Shown here one piece after another: positions 36,671 to 45,716 of a stretch of 64,000 nt of DNA. The stretch comes from Salibacterium halotolerans (GTDB taxonomy: Bacteria; Bacillota; Bacilli; Bacillales; Marinococcaceae): assembly GCF_900115625.1 (NCBI RefSeq), contig NZ_FOXD01000008.1, forward strand, positions 1-64,000, written 5' to 3'. How positions within the stretch are numbered: the first letter of the stretch is position 1; each line of letters opens with the position of its first letter. The notes under the pieces are model-generated. The model did not search any database, was not told the origin of the DNA, and worked only from the letters and a program-made list of their open reading frames with translations. Position numbers and translations under genes: made by a program.

Positions 36671-37867
36671 ATGATGAACGACTTGACATGCATCATCATC
36701 GGAGGCGGTCATGCAGGCCTTGCAGCACTCAAAGCAATACAGGAAAAGACCCGGTTTAAGGCGGACGGACGGCGGATTCGGTTTGTGCTGTTCGACAGGC
36801 AGCCCTGTCATGTTCGCAAAGTGATGTTGTTCCGGCCGGCCGCGGGCGAGGAAGACATTAAGATTCCCTGGACGGATTTGTCCCTGGAAAAGTTCGAATT
36901 TGTGCAAGGTACGGTTCAGTCTGTGGACAGCAGGGAAAAACGGATCCGATATACGGATACGCAAGAAAAGGATGCCCGAATTCATTACGATCTTTTGGTC
37001 ACGGCGGTTGGCAGTATTGTTCGACGCCCGAATTCCGATCAGGGCGGCATCGTCTTGACTGATCCGCAAGCCGCGGAAGACATCCGGGATCGCTGGCGTA
37101 CCAATCTGAGGCATGCTTTAGGGGAGACGAACCCTGAAGAACGGAGGCGGCTGATGACCATCGCTGTTTCGGGAGCGGGCATCAGCGGCATCGAGACCTC
37201 CGCCGAGCTGGCTGGGGCCATGCGGAAGGAAGCAGCGGCGCTGGGACTCGATTCGTCCGAGGCCTCCGTTTATTTGCTGAATGATAAGGAACGACTGTTT
37301 CCCGAAGGACCGGAGAAAGTTGGACAAAAGTTGGAGCGGGCGCTCAAGAAATGTAGTGTGACAGTGCTTCATCATCGAAAGGTAATGCGGGAGGAAGCCG
37401 GAGTGGTAACGCTGAACAATGGTGAATTTCTGCGGGCCGGTCTATGTATTTGGACGATTGGGCTGATACCCAATCCGATCCTTCGCGGTATGGGGCTGCC
37501 CCTTGCTTCTGATGGCCGTGTGCTGGTGGATGAGTGTTATCGCGTCCAAGGGATGGCGGATGTATACAGCATTGGCGATTGTACCAGAATTGTCGATCCG
37601 AGAACCGGAAAGACGGACCAGATGACTTGTTTTGAAGCTGGGATGCAGGGCAGCCGGCTGGGAAAAATCGTGAGGGCCGATCTTGAAGGATCTCCCGCGC
37701 CGGTTCACAAACGCAGCAGATCGGTGATAGATGTCTTCAGCATCGGCCTGGGACAGAATCGAGGGTTGTTGTGGTCACGCAAATGGGGACTTGATATGAT
37801 CATAACAGGTAAGATGGCGTGGAAACTGAAGAAACTGGCGTGGGATGGCGCCAGTATGCTTCGATAG
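36671..37867 (+). CDS. FAD-dependent oxidoreductase (NDH-2-like) of the ECF41 pair
   Basis: A 398-residue flavoprotein. The FAD site is IIIGGGHAGL at the N-terminus, the second dinucleotide site is VSGAGISGIE near residue 160, and the ATG-like motif DVYSIGDC is near 300. No membrane anchor is obvious. The nearest groups are NDH-2 and AIF-like oxidoreductases; the acceptor is unknown. ECF41 sigma genes are nearly always coupled to an oxidoreductase or carboxymuconolactone decarboxylase gene, as here. AAGGAG precedes the ATG. Confidence 0.85.
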   Translation: MMNDLTCIIIGGGHAGLAALKAIQEKTRFKADGRRIRFVLFDRQPCHVRKVMLFRPAAGEEDIKIPWTDLSLEKFEFVQGTVQSVDSREKRIRYTDTQEKDARIHYDLLVTAVGSIVRRPNSDQGGIVLTDPQAAEDIRDRWRTNLRHALGETNPEERRRLMTIAVSGAGISGIETSAELAGAMRKEAAALGLDSSEASVYLLNDKERLFPEGPEKVGQKLERALKKCSVTVLHHRKVMREEAGVVTLNNGEFLRAGLCIWTIGLIPNPILRGMGLPLASDGRVLVDECYRVQGMADVYSIGDCTRIVDPRTGKTDQMTCFEAGMQGSRLGKIVRADLEGSPAPVHKRSRSVIDVFSIGLGQNRGLLWSRKWGLDMIITGKMAWKLKKLAWDGASMLR

Positions 37868-37900
37868 ACTGTCATACAACCGTGGAGAGGAGAGACGGTG

Positions 37901-38761
37901 ATGGAAGAACTGTACGATCAATATAGAGCGCTGCTGTTTACGCTCGCTTATCAGTTGACAGGCTCTGCGGCAGACGCGGAAGATGTGGTTCAGGATGTAT
38001 TTTTTAAGGTGTGCTATGTCCCTCCGGAGCGTTTGGATAAGCCGAAAGCGTATTTGTGTAAAATGGTAACCAACCGCTGTCTCGATCTGCAGAAGTCGGC
38101 GCGGAAAAAGAGGGAAGTGTACGTCGGTCCATGGCTTCCCGAACCGATTCGGACGTCGGAGACGGATACGCTCGAAACGGTCGTCCGCCGAGAACTGCTG
38201 TCTTATGCCATGCTTGTCCTGTTGGAACGGCTGACACCGGCGGAACGGGCGGTTTTCGTCCTGCGTGAGGCGCTTGCCTTCAGTTATTCCGAGATAGCCG
38301 AGCTGCTCGGCAGGCAGGAAACGAATTGCCGCAAGTTGATAAGCCGGGCAAGAAGCAAGATGGAACTATCAGAAAGTGATACTGTCGAGGCTGAAGAGGT
38401 CGAGTGGGAATGGGTCAACCAGTTCCTCACATCGCTTGAGCATGGGAACGTGGATGATGTGTTGTCCCTGCTGACCGAAGACGTCGTGCTCGTTTCCGAC
38501 GGAGGCGGAAAAGTCATCGCGGTTGCACGTCCGGTACAAACGCGCGAAAAAGTAGCCCAATTCATCACCGGAGCATTAGAGGGGCTGCAGCCCTTTTATC
38601 AGGAAAAACTTCACCTCGAGCCTGTTTCTCTGAACGGTGAGACCGGTATCGTACTTCGTGCAGGGGACGAAACGGCGGCCGCCATCTTTATACAATTCCG
38701 GCGCGGAAAGTTTGCCGGAATCTACATCGTACGAAACCCGGATAAGCTTACCCGGGTGTAG
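37901..38761 (+). CDS. ECF41-group sigma factor with SnoaL-like domain
   Basis: A 286-residue sigma factor. Region 2 (about 5-70) and region 4 (about 110-165) are joined by the ECF41 mark WLPEP, and the C-terminal SnoaL-like extension (about 175-286) holds DGGGK and the terminal NPDKL, all known group signatures. The extension tunes core binding and replaces a separate anti-sigma factor. It is co-transcribed with the oxidoreductase, probably from the ECF41 promoter at 36613. Confidence 0.92.
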   Translation: MEELYDQYRALLFTLAYQLTGSAADAEDVVQDVFFKVCYVPPERLDKPKAYLCKMVTNRCLDLQKSARKKREVYVGPWLPEPIRTSETDTLETVVRRELLSYAMLVLLERLTPAERAVFVLREALAFSYSEIAELLGRQETNCRKLISRARSKMELSESDTVEAEEVEWEWVNQFLTSLEHGNVDDVLSLLTEDVVLVSDGGGKVIAVARPVQTREKVAQFITGALEGLQPFYQEKLHLEPVSLNGETGIVLRAGDETAAAIFIQFRRGKFAGIYIVRNPDKLTRV

Positions 38762-38827
38762 TTTTCCGTCTTTCAGGCAGGAAAGGATGGCGGAGGAATA
38801 GAAGAGAAAAACAGGCTCATCCCCAAT

Positions 38828-38861
38828 GGCCGGCATGAAAGAAACAGTCGGCCGCTTTTTT
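38828..38861 (+). terminator. Terminator after the ECF41 gene
   Basis: GGCCG and CGGCC close a 17-base loop and are followed after GC by TTTTTT. Confidence 0.55.
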
Positions 38862-38870
38862 ACGATGAGA

Positions 38871-38885
38871 GGGAAAGCGTTTCAA
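38871..38885 (+). promoter_or_regulatory. cre-like site before the GH140 gene
   Basis: GGAAAGCGTTTCA resembles the CcpA operator and lies about 25 bases before the coding start, where it would block transcription under good carbon supply. Confidence 0.4.
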
Positions 38886-38907
38886 AACAGGAAGGGATGG
38901 AGGTACT

Positions 38908-40242
38908 ATGAAAAAACCATGGGACAGCGGCACTCTGAAAGTCAGCGCAGACGAAGGAAATCTGGTGAACGGCGCCGTACCTTTTTTCTGGCTGGCAGAT
39001 ACGGCCTGGGATCTGTTTCAGCGTCTGAATGAGGAAGAAGCCTATATGTATCTGAAAAACCGCCGGGAAAAGGGATTTAACGTCATTCAATGCGTCCTTG
39101 TCAACTTCGGCCATGACGGAGACAAAACAAGTCAGCAGCGGGTGGAAAACCAAGATATCAGCGAAACGATTCAGGAAGATAATAGAACGTACTGGGATTA
39201 TGTGAAACGAATCGTCGATATGATGGAATTCTTCGGCATGTATGCCGCCCTTCTTCCGTGCTGGGGAAAAGTCGTAAAGGACGGGCATCTTCATGAGAAT
39301 AATGTGGCTGCCTATGCCGATTTTCTGATCGATCATTTTAAAGACAGGAAAAACATTATCTGGGTACTCGGCGGTGACATCCGGGGAGACAGGCATACCG
39401 GGTTGTGGGGTGTAATGGGGACAGCGTTGAAATCGGCGATGCCTGATACGTTGATCAGCTATCATCCGTTCGGCAGGACTTCTTCATCGTACTGGTTTAC
39501 AGACCGCTCCTGGCTGGATTTTCACATGTTTCAGTCCGGCCACCGGCGGTATGACCAGCATACGCTGACCTCCTGGGACGACGCGGCTTCATCTGAGCCG
39601 TGGTTCGGGGAAGATAACTGGCGGTATGTGCTTCAGGACCGTGACAGAGACCCGGCGCGGCCGGTTGTCGACGCGGAACCATCCTATGAACAGATTCCGC
39701 AGGGGCTTCACAATCCATCGAATCCCTGCTGGCAGGCCCGTCATGTACGGAGATACGCCTACTGGTCCGTCCTTTCAGGCGCCATGGGTCATACGTACGG
39801 TCATAACGCATTATTCCAGTTTTACGGTACCGGCTACAAAGCTGAATTCAGTGTGGCCCAGACGTGGCAGGAAGCCCTTCACGCCAGCGGCGGCAGCCAG
39901 ATGCAGTATATGAAAGAGCTGATGGAAGAGATTGATTTTATAAACGGAAAGCCGATGCCATACATTCTCACCCCGGAAGAAACCGGTGGGGAAAAAGAGA
40001 ATAAGATCACCGCTTTCGGGACGGATACCCACATCGTGCTGTACAATTACAGCGGCCGGAGTTTCTCCATTGTCCTGCCGGATTATGATAACAGCGTGTA
40101 CGACGCGTATTGGATCGATCCGGTGAATGGCAGCAGGAGTTATGCCGGCGGCGTGTATCTTCAAGAAGCGGCGTCATTCACCCCGCCGCCCAAAGATACG
40201 GATTTTACCGACTGGCTCCTTCTTTTAACGAAAGTATTCTGA
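38908..40242 (+). CDS. DUF4038 glycoside hydrolase, GH140 apiosidase-like
   Basis: A 444-residue cytosolic protein: a TIM-barrel DUF4038 domain (about 1-340; FFWLADTAWDLF near residue 26, WVLGGDIRGD with a candidate acid, DAEPSYE with a candidate nucleophile Glu) and a beta-sandwich collagen-binding-like tail (about 355-444). This pair of domains is the GH140 layout; the first characterised member is an apiosidase acting on rhamnogalacturonan II. Apiose removal fits the pectin island. GGAAGGGATGG precedes the ATG. Confidence 0.8.
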   Translation: MKKPWDSGTLKVSADEGNLVNGAVPFFWLADTAWDLFQRLNEEEAYMYLKNRREKGFNVIQCVLVNFGHDGDKTSQQRVENQDISETIQEDNRTYWDYVKRIVDMMEFFGMYAALLPCWGKVVKDGHLHENNVAAYADFLIDHFKDRKNIIWVLGGDIRGDRHTGLWGVMGTALKSAMPDTLISYHPFGRTSSSYWFTDRSWLDFHMFQSGHRRYDQHTLTSWDDAASSEPWFGEDNWRYVLQDRDRDPARPVVDAEPSYEQIPQGLHNPSNPCWQARHVRRYAYWSVLSGAMGHTYGHNALFQFYGTGYKAEFSVAQTWQEALHASGGSQMQYMKELMEEIDFINGKPMPYILTPEETGGEKENKITAFGTDTHIVLYNYSGRSFSIVLPDYDNSVYDAYWIDPVNGSRSYAGGVYLQEAASFTPPPKDTDFTDWLLLLTKVF

Positions 40243-40278
40243 TGTCTGCGGTACGGCACATATTTATGCGTACCACCG

Positions 40279-40326
40279 GATAGTGGACATTTTCGCCGCT
40301 TCACGCGGCAAACTGTCCATTATATT
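40279..40326 (+). terminator. Extended hairpin, probable terminator
   Basis: TAGTGGACA and TGTCCATTA, with GCCGC/GCGGC inside, form a stem of about 14 bp with a mismatch zone, followed by TATATTTT. The outer arms are the same words as the TAGTGTCCAC repeat family. Confidence 0.5.
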
Positions 40327-40435
40327 TTCGAGTGAGACAGAATATGGAGAGACAGCGGAAAAAGTGTCTCGTAAAAAGGGATAGAGGAAAGATGGAGGCA
40401 GAAAGTGTCTAGAATACACTGCCGGCTATGTGCAG

Positions 40436-40464
40436 TTGACAGATTTTCCCCTCCACCTTACAAT
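40436..40464 (+). promoter_or_regulatory. SigA promoter of the GH51 gene
   Basis: TTGACA (40436-40441), 17 bases, TACAAT (40459-40464). This is near consensus and the AraR box begins nine bases later. Confidence 0.85.
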
Positions 40465-40472
40465 AATAAGAC

Positions 40473-40488
40473 ACTTGTACGTATAAGT
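40473..40488 (+). promoter_or_regulatory. AraR operator of the GH51 gene
   Basis: ACTTGTACGTATAAGT is a near-perfect 16-bp palindrome of the AraR type (consensus ATTTGTACGTACAAAT). It covers the transcription start, so arabinose-free AraR would block initiation. Confidence 0.8.
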
Positions 40489-40513
40489 TACCAACTATAT
40501 GGGAGGCGGAGGT

Positions 40514-41995
40514 ATGAAATATAACGTGACAGTGAACGCGGACCAACAGAAAGCGGTTATCAGCCGCCATATTTACGGGCAGTTCTCCGAACATCTGGGG
40601 CGCGGGATTTATGAGGGACTATGGGTTGGCGAAGAGTCAGAGGTTCCAAATACAAACGGCATCCGCACGGATGTACTGGAAGCGCTCCGTGCCCTGAACA
40701 TCCCCGTTCTTCGCTGGCCCGGCGGCTGTTTTGCCGATGAATACCACTGGAAAGACGGTATCGGACCGCGGGAAGAGCGGAAGCGGATGGTGAACACGCA
40801 CTGGGGCGGTGTGGTGGAAAACAACCACTTCGGCACGCACGAATTTCTCCTGTTGTGTGAGATGCTTGGGACCGAGCCGTACATATGCGGCAATGTTGGA
40901 AGCGGTTCCGTACAGGAAATGTCGGAGTGGATGGAGTACATGACGTTTGACGGAAAGTCTCCGATGACGGACCTGCGCCGTGAAAACGGACGTCGTGATC
41001 CGTGGCATGTCACGTACTTCGGCGTCGGCAATGAAAACTGGGGCTGCGGCGGCCATATGCGGCCCGAGTTTTATGCCGATTTGTACCGGCAATACCAGAC
41101 GTACGTCCGCGAATACGGTGATAACAAGCTGTATAAAATCGCAGGAGGCGCCAATGTGGATGACTACCGCTGGACGGAGGTGCTCATGCGCGAAGCGGCG
41201 CCGTTTATGGACGGACTCAGCCTTCATTATTACACGATTCCGGGTGATTTCTGGGAAGGAAAAGGGTCGGCTCTTGATTTTGACAAGACGGAATGGGATC
41301 TCACGATGCAGCACGCGCTGCACATGGATACGCTGATTTCGCGGCACCGCGCGATCATGGATAGCTGGGACCCCGAAGAGAAAGTCGGGCTGATTGTCGA
41401 TGAATGGGGAACGTGGTTTGACCCTGAACCAGGCACGACACCGGGATTTTTGTACCAGCAGAATACGATCCGGGATGCGGTTGCTGCCGGTGTCACACTG
41501 AACATTTTTAACCAGCATGCCTCGCGCGTACACATGGCCAACATCGCGCAGATGGTGAATGTGCTGCAGGCGATGGTGCACACCGATAAGGACAACATGT
41601 TTCTGACGCCGACGTACCACGTGTTTCATATGTACCAGGTGCACCAGGATGCGGCGCTGCTGCCGCTTCATATCGATGCCGGACAGGACGGTGCAGCGCG
41701 TATGTACCCACAGATTCACGGGTCCGCCTCGAGACGGGATGACGGCAGGGTGCACATCAGCCTCTGTAATCTGGACGCCGAAGAAGCGGCCCATATAACC
41801 CTTGATACGCGCGGACTGACGGACGGTTTGTCATGGAAAGGCACAATCCTGAGCGCGGATCATAAAGATGCCCATAACACCTTTGACGACCCGGAACACG
41901 TCCGGCCGGAGGCGTTTCACGATTTCAAAACAGACGGACGCACCGCTGAGCTGCGGCTTCCTCCCATGTCCGTCGTTGTTCTCGCTCTTTCCTGA
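40514..41995 (+). CDS. abfA: GH51 alpha-L-arabinofuranosidase
   Basis: A 493-residue retaining arabinofuranosidase, the family's normal length. The acid/base Glu is in [11 protein letters not shown] near residue 173 and the nucleophile Glu is in IVDEWGTWF near 296. No signal peptide, so it acts in the cytosol on imported arabino-oligosaccharides. ATG at 40514 follows GGAGGCGGAGGT. It is monocistronic, between an AraR-controlled SigA promoter and a terminator. Confidence 0.93.
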   Translation: MKYNVTVNADQQKAVISRHIYGQFSEHLGRGIYEGLWVGEESEVPNTNGIRTDVLEALRALNIPVLRWPGGCFADEYHWKDGIGPREERKRMVNTHWGGVVENNHFGTHEFLLLCEMLGTEPYICGNVGSGSVQEMSEWMEYMTFDGKSPMTDLRRENGRRDPWHVTYFGVGNENWGCGGHMRPEFYADLYRQYQTYVREYGDNKLYKIAGGANVDDYRWTEVLMREAAPFMDGLSLHYYTIPGDFWEGKGSALDFDKTEWDLTMQHALHMDTLISRHRAIMDSWDPEEKVGLIVDEWGTWFDPEPGTTPGFLYQQNTIRDAVAAGVTLNIFNQHASRVHMANIAQMVNVLQAMVHTDKDNMFLTPTYHVFHMYQVHQDAALLPLHIDAGQDGAARMYPQIHGSASRRDDGRVHISLCNLDAEEAAHITLDTRGLTDGLSWKGTILSADHKDAHNTFDDPEHVRPEAFHDFKTDGRTAELRLPPMSVVVLALS

Positions 41996-42010
41996 CAGAA
42001 TACTGTCATC

Positions 42011-42042
42011 TTCCTCTGCCCATGCGGCAGGGGAATTTTTTT
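42011..42042 (+). terminator. Terminator of abfA
   Basis: TTCCTCTGCC pairs with GGCAGGGGAA around CATGC and is followed by TTTTTTT. Confidence 0.9.
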
Positions 42043-42067
42043 ATTTACCAAAAATGTAAAAATAGTG

Positions 42068-42096
42068 TTGCCATTTCCTTAGTCCTTGCTTATAAT
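42068..42096 (+). promoter_or_regulatory. SigA promoter of the second importer operon
   Basis: TTGCCA (42068-42073), 17 bases, TATAAT (42091-42096). Confidence 0.85.
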
Positions 42097-42103
42097 GATT
42101 GTA

Positions 42104-42119
42104 ACTTATACGTATAAGT
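42104..42119 (+). promoter_or_regulatory. AraR operator of the second importer operon
   Basis: ACTTATACGTATAAGT is a perfect 16-bp palindrome at the expected transcription start, of the same type as the box before abfA. Confidence 0.8.
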
Positions 42120-42165
42120 ATAGAGTAAGGTTCGATTTTTCAGTGGTATGTACGAACAAGATTTT

Positions 42166-42179
42166 TGTAAGCGCTTTAA
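42166..42179 (+). promoter_or_regulatory. cre site of the second importer operon
   Basis: TGTAAGCGCTTTAA matches the CcpA operator consensus well and lies in the leader, 21 bases before the coding start, so it would act as a roadblock under glucose. Confidence 0.7.
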
Positions 42180-42199
42180 TGTAAGGAAGGGGAGAAAAA

Positions 42200-43474
42200 A
42201 TGAAAAAAACCGTTTTTGCTGGTATGGTACTGCTGTTTACGGCCGCAGGATGTCAGTCTCAAGACGCAGGTTCCAGTACGGAAACAGGTCCGGTGGAAGT
42301 GGAGATGTGGTCCTTATTCAGTGGAGGGGACCAGGCGTATATGCAGTCGCTTATCGACGGTTTTAATGAAAGCCAGAAGAAGTATGAAGTGGTCATGCCG
42401 GCACTATCGGCCGCCGATGATCATTACACGAAAGTGGTGACAAGTGTAGCGGCAAACCGCGGTCCTGATTTAGCGGTTGCCCACGCCTCGATCATCCCGG
42501 AATTTTACAACCTTGGATTGACGAAACCGATTGACGGCCCGGCAGAAGCTGCAGGCCTTAATTTGACGGAAGTAAATGAGAACATTCTAAACAGACTCAC
42601 GATGAAAGACGGCAACGTCCATTCTTATCCGATCGACACCCATCCGACCGTCATGTTTTTTAATAAAACCGTTCTTGATGAAGCGGGACTGCTGACCGAA
42701 TCCGGAGAGGTGGACATGAAAGAAACACCTGAAGGGTTTATCGATTTTTACAAGCGCGCACAGGAGGCGCTGCCGGACACGATTCCGCTCGCGGTGCCCT
42801 CGGTCGGTTATGATGCCTTCACATCCTGGTGGGCGTTTTACTACCAGATGGGCGGCACCGATATCTACTCGGATGATCTGCAGGAACCAACCGTAACGCT
42901 CGACACAGAGACGGCGGTGGAAGCGGCGGAATATATGAAAAGCCTGTTTCATGAAGAGGGCATCATTCCAAAGAATATCACGGATCCTTACGAACAGTTT
43001 CAGACCGACCGGGCGTTAAGCTTGATGACCGGCGTCTGGGGAACGGGAATATGGGAAACAGACGAATCGTTTGAGTTTATCGCGCAGCCGATTCCGACGT
43101 TGTTTGAGGAACCGGCGACCTACGGCGACTCCCATACGCTTTTCATTCCGGAACAAAAAAGCACAACGGATGAAAAAACAGCCGGCGCCGCGGCATTCAT
43201 GAATTACCTTCATGAAAATCAGGCACAGTGGGCAAAGGCGGGGCATATTCCGGCCAATGATGAAGCAGTCGCCTCCGAAGCATTTCAGGAAATGCCGTAC
43301 CGTTCTGATTATGCGGACGTGGTGGAAGATGTGGAGCAGCCGTCGGGCACGATTTATTCCAACATGTCGATTGACGTTATGATGAGAAACCTCGATGAAA
43401 TCTGGGCCGGACGGGTGACGCCGGAAGAAGGCATCCGCAGCATGGAACAGGAACTTGATGAGCTGGTGAAATAA
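42200..43474 (+). CDS. CUT1 arabino-oligosaccharide-binding lipoprotein
   Basis: A 424-residue solute-binding lipoprotein with lipobox TAAGC near residue 19. The AraR box and the neighbour abfA indicate arabinose-containing oligomers as ligand, making it the functional counterpart of AraN or of Geobacillus AbnE; the sequence is not close enough by eye to choose. It heads a three-gene operon with two permeases and no ATPase. AAGGGGAG precedes the ATG. Confidence 0.87.
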   Translation: MKKTVFAGMVLLFTAAGCQSQDAGSSTETGPVEVEMWSLFSGGDQAYMQSLIDGFNESQKKYEVVMPALSAADDHYTKVVTSVAANRGPDLAVAHASIIPEFYNLGLTKPIDGPAEAAGLNLTEVNENILNRLTMKDGNVHSYPIDTHPTVMFFNKTVLDEAGLLTESGEVDMKETPEGFIDFYKRAQEALPDTIPLAVPSVGYDAFTSWWAFYYQMGGTDIYSDDLQEPTVTLDTETAVEAAEYMKSLFHEEGIIPKNITDPYEQFQTDRALSLMTGVWGTGIWETDESFEFIAQPIPTLFEEPATYGDSHTLFIPEQKSTTDEKTAGAAAFMNYLHENQAQWAKAGHIPANDEAVASEAFQEMPYRSDYADVVEDVEQPSGTIYSNMSIDVMMRNLDEIWAGRVTPEEGIRSMEQELDELVK

Positions 43475-43499
43475 GCACAGAACAGGAGGGACGAAACGA

Positions 43500-44384
43500 A
43501 TGAAAAACCAAATGTGGCGAAATGATTTACTGGCCGGCATGTTCTTACTTCCCTTTTTTCTTATTTACGTTGTTTTTACAATATTCCCAATATTCAAAGG
43601 TCTGCAAATGAGTTTCTACGACTGGTCGTTGATTGAACAGGGGGCGTTTGCCGGGTTTTCGCAGTATACGGCATTGTTTACCGATCCGGGTTTCTGGCAG
43701 TCGCTTTGGAATACGACATTGTTTGTGATTCTCTCCACCCCGGGCATGATTATTCTGGCTCTGGTACTGGCGCTCTTGGCCAATATCAATGCCGGTCCGA
43801 AACTCCGGACGTTTCTGAGGGGATCCTACTTCATTCCAAGTATTCTATCGGTGTCGGTTATTTCCTATATCGCTATCTTTATGCTGCAGCCGTACAGCGG
43901 TATCGTAAATAACATGCTGAATACGTTTGGGTACGAAGGGCAGGTCTATTGGTTGGCCAATCCGGCGCTGGCGTGGCTGAGCATTGTCGGGGTCACCTTG
44001 TGGTGGACGGTCGGCTTTAATTTTATCCTGTTTTTGACCTCGCTGCAGAACATACCGGATATGTTTTATGAAGCAGCTGAAATCGATGGGGCAACGCGCT
44101 GGCAAATGTTCAAAAATATAACGCTGCCGCAGTTGATCCCGATTTCCCGGGTTATATTCCTGCTGCAGGTGCTTGCTTCCTTCAAAGTGTTCGCGCAAAT
44201 TCTTTTGATTACTGACGGCGGTCCGGGAAAGTCGACGCGTCCATTGATCCAGTATATTTATGAAATGGGCTTTGAACAATACGATCTGGGTTACGCGGCC
44301 GCTATGTCTTACGTGCTGTTCTTTATTCTGCTGATCTTTTCGGTCATTCAAATCCGCAGCGGCGGACAGGGCCGTATGATTTAA
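43500..44384 (+). CDS. ABC sugar permease (AraP-like)
   Basis: A 294-residue six-helix permease with the EAA loop YEAAEIDGATRWQMFKNITLP near residue 190. It pairs with the following permease and the AraR-controlled binding protein. GGAGGGA precedes the ATG. Confidence 0.9.
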   Translation: MKNQMWRNDLLAGMFLLPFFLIYVVFTIFPIFKGLQMSFYDWSLIEQGAFAGFSQYTALFTDPGFWQSLWNTTLFVILSTPGMIILALVLALLANINAGPKLRTFLRGSYFIPSILSVSVISYIAIFMLQPYSGIVNNMLNTFGYEGQVYWLANPALAWLSIVGVTLWWTVGFNFILFLTSLQNIPDMFYEAAEIDGATRWQMFKNITLPQLIPISRVIFLLQVLASFKVFAQILLITDGGPGKSTRPLIQYIYEMGFEQYDLGYAAAMSYVLFFILLIFSVIQIRSGGQGRMI

Positions 44385-44402
44385 AAAGGGAGGGGTAACA
44401 AA

Positions 44403-45254
44403 ATGAGTCAATCCGGGAATACACTGCTGCAACGGAATCGGGATCCGTATCTTCGTATCAAAATTCTAATCGGCATTGTGCTGTCTGGTGTCTTTTTATT
44501 TCCCATCATCTGGATGATTTTCGTATCCGTGAAACCGGAAGACATGTCGATCACCGATCCGCTCAACTGGTTTCTGCCGCCGTATACCTTGTCCAACTAC
44601 GCCTCCGTCATGGCCGAAAGCGACGTGCTGCTCTGGCTGTTTAACAGCGCGTTTGTCGGCTTTGCCACGACGATCATTACATTGATTGTAACGTCCCTTG
44701 CCGCTTTTGCGATTTCAAAAATTAAATTCCGCTTCCGACGCTCCATCTTTCTGTTTTTTCTGGCCGGGATGATGGTGCCGGGCGAGGCAACGATTATTCC
44801 GTTGTTTGAAATAGTGAAAAGCATGAATCTGCTTGATTCCTACACGGCGCTTATTCTGCCGATGACCGCCTCTCCCATCGGGGTAATTATTCTCAAAAGT
44901 TTCTTTGACGGCGTGCCGGATGAGTTGATGGAAAGCGCGAAGATCGATGGGTGCTCGCACTGGCGCCTGTACTGGAATATTGTACTGCCGCTTGCCAAAC
45001 CGGCCTTGGGCGCTATTGCGATCTTTACGTTCATCGGATCGTGGAATAACTTTCTATGGCCCTTTCTCGCTATTGTGTCGGAAGAATTGTATACGCTTCC
45101 CATAGGCATTCCATCGTTTAACTCCACGTACTCGACAACTTACATGCTGCCGATGACCGTGAACGCCATCGCGTCGCTGCCGGTTATCATCGCCTTTCTC
45201 ATTTTTGAAAAACAGATTGTCAAAGGGGTCAGTTTCACCGGCATAAAAGGGTAA
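44403..45254 (+). CDS. ABC sugar permease (AraQ-like)
   Basis: A 283-residue permease with six helices and the EAA loop MESAKIDGCSHWRLYW near residue 178. Its length and C-terminal KGVSFTGIKG are typical of AraQ-type subunits. It is the last gene of the operon; energy is probably supplied by an MsmX-type ATPase outside the window. Confidence 0.9.
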   Translation: MSQSGNTLLQRNRDPYLRIKILIGIVLSGVFLFPIIWMIFVSVKPEDMSITDPLNWFLPPYTLSNYASVMAESDVLLWLFNSAFVGFATTIITLIVTSLAAFAISKIKFRFRRSIFLFFLAGMMVPGEATIIPLFEIVKSMNLLDSYTALILPMTASPIGVIILKSFFDGVPDELMESAKIDGCSHWRLYWNIVLPLAKPALGAIAIFTFIGSWNNFLWPFLAIVSEELYTLPIGIPSFNSTYSTTYMLPMTVNAIASLPVIIAFLIFEKQIVKGVSFTGIKG

Positions 45255-45258
45255 AAAA

Positions 45259-45290
45259 ACGTCCGAAAGCGTGATGCTTTCGGACGTCTT
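45259..45290 (+). terminator. Terminator of the second importer operon
   Basis: ACGTCCGAAAGC pairs with GCTTTCGGACGT across a short loop, with an A-run before and TCTTC after. It may also end minus-strand transcription from 45426. Confidence 0.75.
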
Positions 45291-45330
45291 CACGAATATC
45301 TATATTGCACCTGGTAATCGATCTGCTGCA

Positions 45331-45426
45331 TTAGTCGATGAACATACGGTGTTCAAGCATTTTTTTGGCTTTGCGTTCCTGAGATTCATAAATGGAATTG
45401 AGGACACTTTTAAATACGCGCTTCAT
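45331..45426 (-). CDS. 31-aa basic small protein
   Basis: A short frame from ATG 45426 (begins MKRVFKSVLNSIYES) to TAA 45331, basic and helical, without a membrane span. GGGGGAA precedes the start and a near-consensus SigA promoter lies 35 bases upstream. It vaguely resembles YjiS/DUF1127-type mini-proteins but the match is too weak to assign. Confidence 0.55.
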   Translation of the reverse strand: MKRVFKSVLNSIYESQERKAKKMLEHRMFID

Positions 45427-45460
45427 TTTGCGTTCCCCCTATCGCTTAAGTTCTATCTGC

Positions 45461-45489
45461 ATCATACTCCCGGAGGTGCAAACAGACAA
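45461..45489 (-). promoter_or_regulatory. SigA promoter of the 31-aa gene
   Basis: On the minus strand TTGTCT, 17 bases, TATGAT, 35 bases before the start codon. Confidence 0.6.
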
Positions 45490-45716
45490 CGTCGTGAAAA
45501 TTCCATGAAAACGACAACATTTCCTATGAAAGCGTGTGAAAAAGCGTTTTATCTCTTTATTCCTCCTTTTTTCTTCGATTTTGATGGTCATCCGATATGT
45601 GTGAAAAGTCATTCATTTCCAACAGAAAAGGAGAGCGTTGTTCTACGCGTCTTTGATGTGTGTTATGGTGCACGTGCTGCCTGGTGAGAGGGAAGGCGGG
45701 GAGGAGCAGGCTGGTG

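Noticed and set aside
40637-41794. 385-codon minus-strand frame opposite the GH51 gene
   Set aside because: The plus strand codes a full arabinofuranosidase with catalytic motifs; the antisense frame results from GC-rich codon use.
45271-45687. 138-codon plus-strand frame after the second importer operon
   Set aside because: No ribosome binding site; it starts within the terminator stem and runs opposite the 31-aa gene and its promoter.
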